Of a stretch of 64,000 nucleotides of DNA, positions 7,714-15,605 are shown one piece after another. A program made the translations under genes and the position numbers. Each line of letters begins with the position of its first letter. The first letter of the stretch is position 1. This stretch comes from Flavobacterium pallidum. GTDB taxonomy: Bacteria; Bacteroidota; Bacteroidia; Flavobacteriales; Flavobacteriaceae. The notes beneath the pieces were generated by a model. It saw only the letters and a list, made by a program, of their open reading frames with translations. It was not told where the DNA came from and ran no database searches. The DNA is taken from assembly GCF_003097535.1 (NCBI RefSeq), contig NZ_CP029187.1, forward strand, positions 1 to 64,000. The letters are read 5' to 3'.

Positions 7714-9110
7714 ATGAAAAGATTTTCTAATTTATTCTTGGTTTGCTTGTTAAGCGGTGCCACAACATTAGGAGCTTACAAGTTATTATTTGAAGGTGAT
7801 GGATTGCTTTCCCCGAAGAAATCTGTTGTAACACTTGCGAACCCGAATTACAATAAAACAGTCGGTTTTTCTGCGGAAGGGGTCGACTTTGCCGAAGCTG
7901 CCGACAAGGCGGTGCATACCGTCGTCCACGTCAAGAACGTTTCCTACCGCACCGTTTCCAACCCGATCATGGAGTACTTTTATGGCTATCGCGGCGGGCA
8001 ACAGCAGGAGCAGGTAGGTACCGGTTCCGGGGTAATCATCTCAGAAGATGGCTACATCGTCACCAACAACCACGTCGTCCAGGACGCATCCGATCTGGAG
8101 ATCACCTTAAACAATAAGAAAGTATATAAAGCGAAACTGATCGGTACCGATTCTAAAATGGATATTGCCTTACTGAAAATCGATGCCGACGAGAAACTCC
8201 CTTATGCTACTTTCGCTGACAGTGACAATACAAAAGTCGGCGAATGGGTACTGGCCGTCGGAAATCCTTACAACTTAACTTCCACCGTGACTGCGGGGAT
8301 TATTTCTGCGAAAGCCAGGAACCTCGACACCAACGGCATCCAGTCCTTCATCCAGACGGATGCTGCCGTAAACCCTGGAAACAGCGGTGGCGCACTGGTA
8401 AACACCCACGGCGAACTGATCGGGATCAACACGATGATTTCCTCACAAACCGGATCTTATGTAGGGTATTCTTTCGCAATCCCTTCCAATATTGCCCGTA
8501 AGATTATCGAAGACATCATGGAATATGGCAATGTACAACGCGGTATATTGGGCGTTCGCGGTGCCGAATTGAATGGCCCCGTATCCAAAGAACTCGGCCT
8601 GAACCGTACCGAAGGCTTTTATGTAGGCGGTGTCGACAAGAATTCAGGTGCCGAGAAAGCAGGCATCAAAAAAGGCGATGTGATCATAAAGCTGGACAAC
8701 AGCAACATCAGTTCCTATGCGGATTTGTCCGGGTTTATAAATACCAAACGCCCGAACGACAAGATCGAGGTAACCTTAGTCCGCGATGGGGATACCAAAA
8801 CCGTTCCTGTGGTTTTGACAAAGTATGAATTTGTCAACGCAGAGTTTAAAGGACTCGAACTCGAAGACATTTCACCTGCTGACAGCAAAAGATTCAACCT
8901 GAACTACGGCGTAAAGATCAAGGACATCTCTAACGAGCGTTTCGCGGCATACGCCAATGATTTAAAAGGGGCATCATCCTGAGCATCAACAATGCGAAGG
9001 TCAAGGATATCAAATCCGTAAACGAAATGCTTGAAAACGTCAACGATAATGAAAGCGTGCAGATAGAAATGCTGACACGCAACGGACAGGTAGTCAGGTT
9101 TATCCTTTAA
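7714..9110 (+). CDS. HtrA/DegP-type periplasmic serine protease (single-base frameshift in the second PDZ)
   Basis: A periplasmic protease/chaperone that degrades or refolds damaged envelope proteins. An N-terminal membrane/signal segment (about 5-22) precedes the trypsin-like domain with triad H120 (TNNHVV), D150 (KMDIALL) and S224 (NPGNSGG). PDZ1 follows (about 275-370). As read, translation stops at 8982 after DLKGASS. One extra G in the run 8968-8971 restores GIILSINNAKVKDI and continues through the rest of PDZ2 to TAA at 9110, for about 465 residues. The distal part is in perfect frame with normal codon use, so a missing base in the sequence is the simplest reading. A terminator closes the gene. 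Confidence 0.92.
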
Positions 9111-9130
9111 AAATTACAACAGTTCAAATT

Positions 9131-9155
9131 AAGCCGGTTCATACCGGCTTTTTTT
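9131..9155 (+). terminator. Rho-independent terminator after the DegP-like gene
   Basis: Perfect 8-bp arms AAGCCGGT/ACCGGCTT flank a TCAT loop and are followed by a run of T, 20 bases after the restored stop codon. Confidence 0.85.
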
Positions 9156-9220
9156 ATGCAATCTCCTGAAATGCAATATTTCCGCTTTTGAAAAATTCAT
9201 AATAAAAGTTCAAAAAATAT

Positions 9221-9251
9221 TTTACGAAAACGTTTGAAATACATATTTTTG
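9221..9251 (+). promoter_or_regulatory. Weak candidate GAPDH promoter
   Basis: TATTTTTG at 9244-9251 fits TAnnTTTG; the -33 position reads TTTA (9221-9224), one base off. It is 48 bases before the GAPDH ATG. Confidence 0.35.
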
Positions 9252-9298
9252 CATCAAATTTTAAAAAAACAACACTAACCTTATCAAATCACAACGAA

Positions 9299-10747
9299 AT
9301 GAATAATACCGCTTCCTACGAAAGAGAGCTTTCCTTCCAGGCCGACAGAAGACGTGCCGGAGTTGAATTTATCAAGATAATCAGCGATTTATGGTATGAC
9401 AAATCCATCGAGATGGTATTGTTCCGCAACCAACTGATTGACCGTAATGTAAGCGATATCATCAACTTACACGAATATGCAGGCGCCTTCGTAGGCAAAC
9501 CGATTTCCATTTTTGATTCTGTTGAGATTGCCAAAGCGATTTTGTCTTTGGATTTACCGCCTTCCAAACTCGACATCGGTAAACTGACTTACGAATTCCA
9601 CCTTGAAGACGATAAATACCCTAATGCGAAGCATTTCGTCATCGACAAACTGAAAGATGCCAAAGACATCAAGGATATCCAGCCAAAAGATGTCGTATTA
9701 TACGGTTTCGGGCGTATCGGACGTTTATTGGCGCGCGAATTGATGTCGAAAATGGGCAAAGGGAACCAGATGCGCCTTCGTGCTATCGTGACCCGCGACA
9801 AGAATGATGCCGTGACTTTGGAAAAAAGGGCTTCCTTGCTGAGGAACGACTCTATCCACGGTGACTTCCAGGGCTCGGTCATTGCCGATCCTGAAAACAA
9901 TGCGCTGATCATCAACGGCACCACGGTGCATGTCATCACGGCGAATGCCCCTGAGGATATCGACTATACCGTATATGGCATTTCCGATGCCTTATTGATT
10001 GACAACACTGGTGCTTTTACTACGCAGGAGGCTTTGGCAAGGCATTTGAAATCCAACGGGGTTTCCAAGGTGCTGCTTACTGCTCCGGGCAAAGGCGTGC
10101 CCAACATCGTGCATGGTGTAAACCAAAATGAACACAATCCTGATACGGTGGATATTTTCTCTGCTGCGTCATGCACCACCAATGCCATTACCCCGATATT
10201 AAAAGCGGTTGAAGATACGTTAGGCGTTGTAAAAGGCCATTTGGAAACCATCCATGCCTACACCAATGACCAGAACCTTGTCGATAACATGCACAAGAAA
10301 TACCGTCGTGGCCGTGCCGCCGGCCTAAATATGGTCATTACCGAAACCGGTGCCGGAAGTGCTGTCGCAAAAGCATTGTCAAGCCTTGCCGGAAAACTGA
10401 CCTCGAACGCGATCCGTGTTCCTGTGCCAAACGGTTCCCTGGTGGTATTAAACCTTGAAGTGAACAAGGAAACCTCTATTGAGGAAGTGAATGCCATCAT
10501 GAAAAAATATGCTCTCGAAGGAGAACTGGTAGAGCAGATCAAATATTCGTTAAGCAACGAACTGGTATCTTCCGACATCGTGGGCACCTCAGCGCCTTCG
10601 ATTTATGACAGCAATGCCACGATTGTTTCGGCCGATGGAAAGAACATCGTGCTGTACATCTGGTATGATAACGAATACGGTTACAGCCATCAGGTGATCC
10701 GTTTGGCGAAGTATATCGCTAAGGTAAGGAGGTTTACTTACTACTAA
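9299..10747 (+). CDS. Glyceraldehyde-3-phosphate dehydrogenase, long Bacteroidetes form
   Basis: Oxidises and phosphorylates glyceraldehyde-3-phosphate to 1,3-bisphosphoglycerate with NAD(P)+ in central carbon metabolism. The Rossmann motif YGFGRIGR is at residues 135-142 and the catalytic cysteine is C292 in SAASCTTNAITP. At 482 residues it is about 140 residues longer than ordinary GAPDH. The whole excess is an N-terminal helical domain before the nucleotide-binding motif. The ATG at 9299 is the first codon of that extension and is preceded by an A-rich leader, so the extension appears translated. Such long forms are known in Bacteroidetes; whether this copy works in glycolysis or gluconeogenesis cannot be read here. 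Confidence 0.95.
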   Translation: MNNTASYERELSFQADRRRAGVEFIKIISDLWYDKSIEMVLFRNQLIDRNVSDIINLHEYAGAFVGKPISIFDSVEIAKAILSLDLPPSKLDIGKLTYEFHLEDDKYPNAKHFVIDKLKDAKDIKDIQPKDVVLYGFGRIGRLLARELMSKMGKGNQMRLRAIVTRDKNDAVTLEKRASLLRNDSIHGDFQGSVIADPENNALIINGTTVHVITANAPEDIDYTVYGISDALLIDNTGAFTTQEALARHLKSNGVSKVLLTAPGKGVPNIVHGVNQNEHNPDTVDIFSAASCTTNAITPILKAVEDTLGVVKGHLETIHAYTNDQNLVDNMHKKYRRGRAAGLNMVITETGAGSAVAKALSSLAGKLTSNAIRVPVPNGSLVVLNLEVNKETSIEEVNAIMKKYALEGELVEQIKYSLSNELVSSDIVGTSAPSIYDSNATIVSADGKNIVLYIWYDNEYGYSHQVIRLAKYIAKVRRFTYY

Positions 10748-10748
10748 T

Positions 10749-10769
10749 AGGTGCAGGGTACAGGGCCTT
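10749..10769. repeat. Degenerate 7-bp periodic repeat, short copy
   Basis: Three consecutive heptamers AGGTGCA, GGGTACA, GGGCCTT directly follow the GAPDH stop. Their complement matches the heptamer array at 10866-10914, so the two lie in opposite orientation around the terminator. Confidence 0.6.
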
Positions 10770-10783
10770 GACATCATCAATAT

Positions 10784-10812
10784 AAATCCGCTTCAGTTGA
10801 GGCGGATTTTTT
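10784..10812 (+). terminator. Rho-independent terminator after GAPDH
   Basis: Arms AAATCCGC (10784-10791) and GCGGATTT (10802-10809), with extra TCA/TGA pairing inside, are followed by a T run. Confidence 0.8.
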
Positions 10813-10865
10813 GTTTTATTACTTTCGCCATCCTGATGCAGCAAAGATTCTACCTCAATCATTCT

Positions 10866-10914
10866 CTCAGAACTCTGAACCCTGTGCCCTGCACCTTGCA
10901 ACCTGTACCTTTTT
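10866..10914. repeat. Degenerate 7-bp periodic repeat, long copy
   Basis: Seven consecutive heptamers: CTCAGAA, CTCTGAA, CCCTGTG, CCCTGCA, CCTTGCA, ACCTGTA, CCTTTTT. The consensus is close to CCCTGCA. It ends 30 bases before the transglutaminase-like gene. Confidence 0.65.
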
Positions 10915-10944
10915 TTAATACTTTTGCCCTCTCGAAAATTGACT

Positions 10945-12117
10945 ATGAAAAAGATACTTTCCCTACTCCTGCTGGTCTGCATCACCCTATCAGCGCAGAA
11001 AAAAACCGTAAACCCTTACGCAGCCATCGATGCCAAAGCATTGCAAATCCCGGATTCCTTAACCCGAAGCACCGACAAGATGGCCGCCTGGTTCAAATCG
11101 TCGTTTGCGACTGAGAAGGACCGTACCCGTGCGGCATTCATCTGGATTGCCAAAACCATCCATTATGACCTGGACAATATGTTTGCGCTGAATTTCTACG
11201 AAAAGCGTGAGGAGAAAATCGATAAGGCGTTGAAGACCCGCAAAGGCATCTGTGCCAATTATGCCGAGCTGTTTGCCGACATCAGCAACAAGATGGGGAT
11301 CAAATCCTATGTCGTTGAAGGTTACACCAGGCAAAACGGCTTTACCGATTACATCCCGCATGCCTGGTGTGCGGCCTTTGTAGACGGCAGCTGGTTCTTA
11401 TACGACCCCACCTGGGGCTCCGGGTATGTTAACGGCGGGAAATTCGTACCAAGGATTAACAATGCATATTACGAAACTATGCCGAAGGTATTGGCAAAAT
11501 CCCATATGCCGTTTGATTACCTGTGGCAGTTCATGAACTACCCGATCACTACGGCAGAGTTCTACCAGGGGAAAACCGAACTGGACCGCAGCAAGCCATT
11601 TTTTGATTATCCTGCACAGATTGCGGCATACGAAAAGCTCGACCGCATCGACCAGCTGAAGGCATCGGCCAAAAGGATCGAGGAAATGGGACTGCGGAAT
11701 TCGATGATCTTCGACAGGCTGCAGCACATCAAAATGGAGATCGACAACGACAGCAATAAGCAGAAGACGACGCTTTACAACGAAGCCGTAAATGATTACA
11801 ACACCGGCATCAACGAAATGAACGCCTTTATCGAGTACAGGAACAAGCAGTTCAAGCCCGCCATGCCTGATGGCGACATCGAGGGCATGCTCCTTACCTC
11901 AGAAAGCAAACTGAACAGCGCCGTGAAAAAACTCGAAGGCGTATCCAGGGACGATGAGCACCTGGGCGCCTCTAAAACCCAATTGCTCAAATCGATACAG
12001 GATGCGCTGAAACAGGTCATGGAATACCGCGACTGGTTGGATGTGTACTTCGGCAAAAGCAAATCACAGCGCAAGGGGATGTTTTATGAGAAAAGGAGCA
12101 TCTGGTCGGGGAAGTAG
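10945..12117 (+). CDS. Secreted transglutaminase-like cysteine protease-fold protein
   Basis: About 390 residues. A signal peptide (residues 1-18, KKILSLLLLVCITLSAQ) leads a transglutaminase-like core with the expected triad: C103 in GICANYAELF, H139 in PHAWCAA and D154 in YDPTWGSG. Domains of this type act as proteases, peptidoglycan hydrolases or cross-linking enzymes; in bacterial exported proteins proteolysis is usual. The C-terminal half (about 230-390) is charged and helical, without a recognised domain. I start at ATG 10945 because it gives a clean signal peptide; an upstream TTG at 10924 would add seven residues. It stands alone between two repeat-bearing intergenic regions. Confidence 0.85.
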   Translation: MKKILSLLLLVCITLSAQKKTVNPYAAIDAKALQIPDSLTRSTDKMAAWFKSSFATEKDRTRAAFIWIAKTIHYDLDNMFALNFYEKREEKIDKALKTRKGICANYAELFADISNKMGIKSYVVEGYTRQNGFTDYIPHAWCAAFVDGSWFLYDPTWGSGYVNGGKFVPRINNAYYETMPKVLAKSHMPFDYLWQFMNYPITTAEFYQGKTELDRSKPFFDYPAQIAAYEKLDRIDQLKASAKRIEEMGLRNSMIFDRLQHIKMEIDNDSNKQKTTLYNEAVNDYNTGINEMNAFIEYRNKQFKPAMPDGDIEGMLLTSESKLNSAVKKLEGVSRDDEHLGASKTQLLKSIQDALKQVMEYRDWLDVYFGKSKSQRKGMFYEKRSIWSGK

Positions 12118-12120
12118 GCA

Positions 12121-12144
12121 CTGAGTTGCTGAGTTGCTGAGTTT
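12121..12144. repeat. Short 8-bp tandem repeat
   Basis: CTGAGTTG occurs twice in tandem and then once as CTGAGTTT, running into a T tract just after the transglutaminase-like gene. The T tract might help termination, but no stem is obvious. Confidence 0.6.
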
Positions 12145-12214
12145 TTTTCAGCTGGCGAGCATCACGCACGCCGGCAGGTACAGAAAAAATTCGTTACAGT
12201 GATCACCAAAACGA

Positions 12215-12306
12215 TTAAGGGGAAACCCTTAAAAACCAAAAAGATAATTTAAGTTTATTAAGGGTTTTCCCTACATCATTTTATAGAAAATGTAGGGAAA
12301 ACCCTT
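12215..12306. other. Two hairpins in the 309-bp gap before the accessory genes
   Basis: A 7-bp stem TTAAGGG/CCCTTAA closes a GAAA tetraloop (12215-12232). Then a perfect 17-bp inverted repeat has arms at 12260-12276 and 12290-12306 with a 13-base loop; the arms contain AGGGTTTTCCCT and its complement. Both share the AAGGG/CCCTT sequence. The rest of the gap (12307-12426) holds the 32-bp direct repeat and a GGAGGGG purine block before the next ATG. I see no open frame that looks coding. Confidence 0.75.
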
Positions 12307-12311
12307 GATGA

Positions 12312-12343
12312 TTTGTAGATTTAATATTTTAGGTTTACCGTGA
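12312..12343 (+). repeat. 32-bp direct repeat, copy 1
   Basis: A 32-base stretch beginning TTTGTAGATTTAAT and ending GGTTTACCGTGA recurs at 14535-14566 with a single A/G difference. It begins six bases after the 17-bp hairpin and lies 83 bases before the lipoprotein gene. Confidence 0.85.
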
Positions 12344-12426
12344 TGGCATGACCCTGTGCCTGTTACGGGAATAACAATCCTTTGCTGCCCGGCTGTCGCG
12401 AAATGTGGAGGGGAAACATTTAAAAT

Positions 12427-13917
12427 ATGAAAAAAACAAAGTGGCAAAAAAAACTTCTATTCTTTATGACGGCTGTGATGCTGGCGCTTTCTGCATGCCA
12501 GAGCGAAGACTTCATTGTAGAAGCCAGGAGGAATGATGAAATCACCAGCAGGAAAGTCTGCCTTCAGGAAATGTATAAACAGACCGGAACTGAAAAAGCG
12601 GTCGCCCCCTTCCTTAGGAGAGGGACTGGAAACGCTCTTGCTAAAAACCTCGTATACAACGAAAAATATGGCTTTTATGTAGATACCGATGAAATCCTGA
12701 TGAAGCAACAGGGTGATGATATTACGTTCACGCTTATGGTGTATAGGGACAATCCTGATGAGAAAACGGAAAACCTTGCTCTTACGAAACAAGCTGACGG
12801 CAGTTATGCGGTGTATTTGATTAAATATGATTTATCTGAAGATGATAAGGCAGATTTACAGGAAGGGTTACCCGTACTTGACATAAACCAAAAAACGGAA
12901 TTTTACACTTTTAATGAGACGGCACGAAGCGGTTCTAACGGCACTACCTGGCATGCAGGAGACATAGTTCACCTTAAAGATGGGAGATGCGCCCGTATTA
13001 ACCACGTTAATATCTATCAGGATGGCAGTATTTTTTTCGATGTTGAATTTGTAACGTGTGGGCCTGAAGAGCCTGCCAATCTTAGTCTCGGTGAAGATGG
13101 CGATGGAGGCGGTGGTAATGGCCCGGCAGTTCCTGTCTGGCATGGCATACCTGTACACGGCGGCGGAAACAATGGGAATGGGACCGGCCCGGGCAATACC
13201 GGGAGCAACGGCGGCGGTGGGCAGGGTCCCGATGCACCGCCGGTCTTAACCGGGCCGCTGGCACCGGGCGCCAATCCGGACCCTTGCGAAACGGCGAATA
13301 AACTGAAAAACGATCCTGACTTTAAAGCCAAGATGGCTGACCTGAAATTAAGTACAAACCAATGGTTTGAAAAGGTCTATACCGCTTATGACTTCCCGAA
13401 CCCGGACAATCTATATGACAACTACAATTATATTGATTTCAGTGGAACGAATGAACATCCGGAAATGAATTATAGAATATTTTATCCTGATAAATTCAAA
13501 GGATTGATGCATAGTCATTACGACGGTTTGCTGTCTGTATTTTCCGTTACGGATTTGGAAGACCTATATACACAGATGAAAAATCCTGATATTTCAGACA
13601 ATTTGTTTTCAGCTTTGGTCACTAAAAGCGGCACACAATACCTGATGATTATTTCTGACCCTGTGAAATTTTTGGCTTTCGGGGATAGATATTTATCCAG
13701 TGAACATAAGAGGAATAAATTAATTGAACTATCACAAAAGCAATATGCTATAAATGAAAATGGCACAAATCAGGTAAACGAAAAGGGATTTGTGAAAATG
13801 TTGTCTAAATTAGCAGGAGGTTTGGATGTATTTTCCGGCAACGCTGATTTTACGAATTGGACGAAATTGACTTATAATGAACAAACTGATGCAGTCATAC
13901 CTTCTGACTGCCTTTAA
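12427..13917 (+). CDS. Predicted lipoprotein with Gly/Asn-rich linker and JAMM-like C-terminal motif
   Basis: A 496-residue exported lipoprotein: signal peptide with lipobox LSAC (cysteine at about residue 24). The N-terminal half (about 30-215) is beta-rich and unassigned. A Gly/Asn/Pro-rich linker (about 220-285) follows. The C-terminal domain (about 290-496) contains H362-S-H364 followed by S373 and D376. This resembles the HxHx7SxxD zinc motif of JAMM/MPN peptidases, but the spacing is one residue longer and I cannot place the catalytic glutamate. The linker-then-enzyme plan resembles exported effector-like proteins. I do not assign a function. The DUF6705 gene follows after 12 bases, so the two are co-transcribed. 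Confidence 0.7.
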   Translation: MKKTKWQKKLLFFMTAVMLALSACQSEDFIVEARRNDEITSRKVCLQEMYKQTGTEKAVAPFLRRGTGNALAKNLVYNEKYGFYVDTDEILMKQQGDDITFTLMVYRDNPDEKTENLALTKQADGSYAVYLIKYDLSEDDKADLQEGLPVLDINQKTEFYTFNETARSGSNGTTWHAGDIVHLKDGRCARINHVNIYQDGSIFFDVEFVTCGPEEPANLSLGEDGDGGGGNGPAVPVWHGIPVHGGGNNGNGTGPGNTGSNGGGGQGPDAPPVLTGPLAPGANPDPCETANKLKNDPDFKAKMADLKLSTNQWFEKVYTAYDFPNPDNLYDNYNYIDFSGTNEHPEMNYRIFYPDKFKGLMHSHYDGLLSVFSVTDLEDLYTQMKNPDISDNLFSALVTKSGTQYLMIISDPVKFLAFGDRYLSSEHKRNKLIELSQKQYAINENGTNQVNEKGFVKMLSKLAGGLDVFSGNADFTNWTKLTYNEQTDAVIPSDCL

Positions 13918-13929
13918 AATATATAAATT

Positions 13930-14508
13930 ATGAAAAAAATATATCTGGCACTATTATTAATTGCAGGAATTTACAGCAATGCACAAATTACCGCTGGGCT
14001 TCATGATGGTTATTGGCTTGAAGACATGCCTGTTGGCAGCTATGTAAAAGACACTAACAATGAACTTGACCCTTTTGCGGGCAAATGGGTTTGGACCAAT
14101 GGTGATGAAAAAGTGATTTTCAAATTGCAGAAAGTCGTTCACTACCTCTTCCCCTGCGGATCTTATCAGGACTTTATGATTGGAAATTATTCTTACACAA
14201 AGGATAATGGTTTCACAACTGTTGTAAATACAATTAATCAGGTTTTAAGTCTTGATCCTGAATTACACCCAATGTCGGCAATAGGAGCAGAAAATAATTC
14301 AAAAATAAAATTTACCTTTCAGGATATAGCATTAAATAAAAAATCTTGTTGGGCTTATTTTGAGTTCTTACCCGGAAGCACAACGCAAATGACAGTTAAA
14401 TTTGAAAATCCCGAAATAATGGGCGTTGTAGTCGATCCTAACAATCCGCCGCCGCCTTACAATTATGGATTTACAATACCACAGGGAATTATTTTGACCA
14501 AACAGTAA
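13930..14508 (+). CDS. Secreted DUF6705-like protein
   Basis: A 192-residue protein with a signal peptide (residues about 1-19, KKIYLALLLIAGIYSNAQ). The mature part begins with the pattern YVKDTNNELDPFAGKWVWTNGDEKVIFKLQK, which I associate with the flavobacterial family DUF6705: an NNELDPFxGxW motif leading a beta-rich, lipocalin-like sheet. Function is unknown. It lies 12 bases after the lipoprotein gene and probably acts with it or is regulated with it; an inhibitor or binding partner role would be speculation. A hairpin at 14514-14537 ends the pair. Confidence 0.7.
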   Translation: MKKIYLALLLIAGIYSNAQITAGLHDGYWLEDMPVGSYVKDTNNELDPFAGKWVWTNGDEKVIFKLQKVVHYLFPCGSYQDFMIGNYSYTKDNGFTTVVNTINQVLSLDPELHPMSAIGAENNSKIKFTFQDIALNKKSCWAYFEFLPGSTTQMTVKFENPEIMGVVVDPNNPPPPYNYGFTIPQGIILTKQ

Positions 14509-14513
14509 TTGTA

Positions 14514-14537
14514 AAAGCCATCTGAGAAGGTGGCTTT
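14514..14537 (+). terminator. Weak terminator after the DUF6705-like gene
   Basis: Arms AAAGCCATCT and AGGTGGCTTT pair over ten bases with one G-U, closing a GAGA loop. The trailing T run is short and merges with copy 2 of the 32-bp repeat. Confidence 0.5.
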
Positions 14538-14566
14538 GTAGATTTAATGTTTTAGGTTTACCGTGA
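14535..14566 (+). repeat. 32-bp direct repeat, copy 2
   Basis: Matches 12312-12343 at 31 of 32 positions. Like copy 1 it follows a hairpin and precedes a gene for an exported protein; here the ATG is only 9 to 15 bases downstream. Confidence 0.85.
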
Positions 14567-14581
14567 ACTAACCAGATGCGT

Positions 14582-14986
14582 ATGAAAACATTAATTATCC
14601 TCTTGTTTACAATCTCTTTTTGTTTCGGACAAAATGCAAAAGAGAAAGAAACACAGCAAAAACTAAGTCATAAATGGGAATTAAAGCAATTCGAAGATGC
14701 TGAAAAGAAGGGCGCTGTCGTAACAGTTACACTCGTAAAATATGCTGACAATGTCACATTTGATTTTAAAGAAGACCAAACACTGGAAGTCATTTATTCT
14801 GCATCAAAAACAGAAAAGTATTTTTGGGAATTTAAGGGAGACCTTATGGAAATCAAATCTGATGGTTCCCAAAACTTCAATCCTGAGATATTGGGAATTT
14901 TTGAAGTTCACTTTCAGGACAAAATTTCCCAGCTTTTTTTGCAGCGGAAAAACGATCCGCATCATGGAATTATGCTGAAACAATAG
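14582..14986 (+). CDS. Small secreted lipocalin-like hypothetical protein
   Basis: About 134 residues with a signal peptide (KTLIILLFTISFCFG, cleavage near residue 17). The mature part has KLSHKWELKQFED near its start and alternating beta-strand patterns, including FDFKEDQTLEVIY and KYFWEFKGDLMEIKSDG. This resembles small lipocalin-like domains of Bacteroidetes exported proteins. No catalytic residues are evident. Two in-frame ATGs (14576 and 14582) differ by two residues; I use the second because it opens directly on the basic signal segment. It sits in the accessory cluster after copy 2 of the 32-bp repeat, 66 bases before the next start. Confidence 0.6.
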   Translation: MKTLIILLFTISFCFGQNAKEKETQQKLSHKWELKQFEDAEKKGAVVTVTLVKYADNVTFDFKEDQTLEVIYSASKTEKYFWEFKGDLMEIKSDGSQNFNPEILGIFEVHFQDKISQLFLQRKNDPHHGIMLKQ

Positions 14987-15052
14987 TAAGTGCCATTTAC
15001 AAGGCTTCAGCATGCCACCCGTACTACCAAACCTTTTAAAATTAATTCAACT

Positions 15053-15526
15053 ATGAATTCGAAAATACTATTACTTATCATGTTCCTTTGTTACAAAAAC
15101 CTCTCTGCGCAGTATGAAATGAAAGGCACGCTGAGCAATAGCGAACGGAACACTGTAATCTCTGATCTTTCTAAATTAACCAATACCGAAATAGATACTT
15201 TAAAAACCATTGTCATCAATTTTTATCGCAGTCCCGATAAAAAACCAAGCGGAAACTGTATCGATTTTTATACATCTGATGCAAAATACATTAAGTTCTT
15301 CAAAAAGAAGAAATCAAATGCAGTACAGTTTTTCATCACGGAAAAAAGTTTCCATTACGAAAAACCATTCGTTAAAGAAGACACCAACAATGTGATAAAG
15401 AATCTGCTTTTTACAGATGCTAAGCAATGTGGCAACTATATCATCATAAAACCGGATGGGAAATTCTTAAAACGGCTGAGCGAATACCGCCAATCTGACA
15501 TTCCGGATATCATCAAAAAAATGTGA
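15053..15526 (+). CDS. Small secreted hypothetical protein
   Basis: About 157 residues, not recognised. A signal peptide is clear (residues 1-20, SKILLLIMFLCYKNLSAQ). The mature domain is lysine-rich with a single pair of cysteines (in PSGNCIDFY and AKQCGNY) that could form a disulfide. I start at ATG 15053; an in-frame upstream ATG at 14990 would place 21 polar residues before the signal sequence. It is the last gene of the accessory stretch and runs into a strong terminator shared with the convergent aconitase gene. Confidence 0.6.
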   Translation: MNSKILLLIMFLCYKNLSAQYEMKGTLSNSERNTVISDLSKLTNTEIDTLKTIVINFYRSPDKKPSGNCIDFYTSDAKYIKFFKKKKSNAVQFFITEKSFHYEKPFVKEDTNNVIKNLLFTDAKQCGNYIIIKPDGKFLKRLSEYRQSDIPDIIKKM

Positions 15527-15557
15527 CGGAAATAGTCAAGCATTTTAACCTATAAAA

Positions 15558-15583
15558 AAACGCCCTGCATCAACAGGGCGTTT
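15558..15583. terminator. Bidirectional terminator between the accessory genes and aconitase
   Basis: Perfect 10-bp arms AAACGCCCTG and CAGGGCGTTT with a CATCAA loop, preceded by an A run and followed by a T-rich tail, so it can act for both convergent genes. Confidence 0.9.
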
Positions 15584-15605
15584 CTATTTGTAAAAACTTC
15601 ATTAA

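Noticed and set aside
12118..12426. Possible tRNA or riboswitch in the hairpin-rich gap.
   Set aside because: Stems are simple inverted repeats; no cloverleaf, conserved tRNA loop sequence or known aptamer core is visible.
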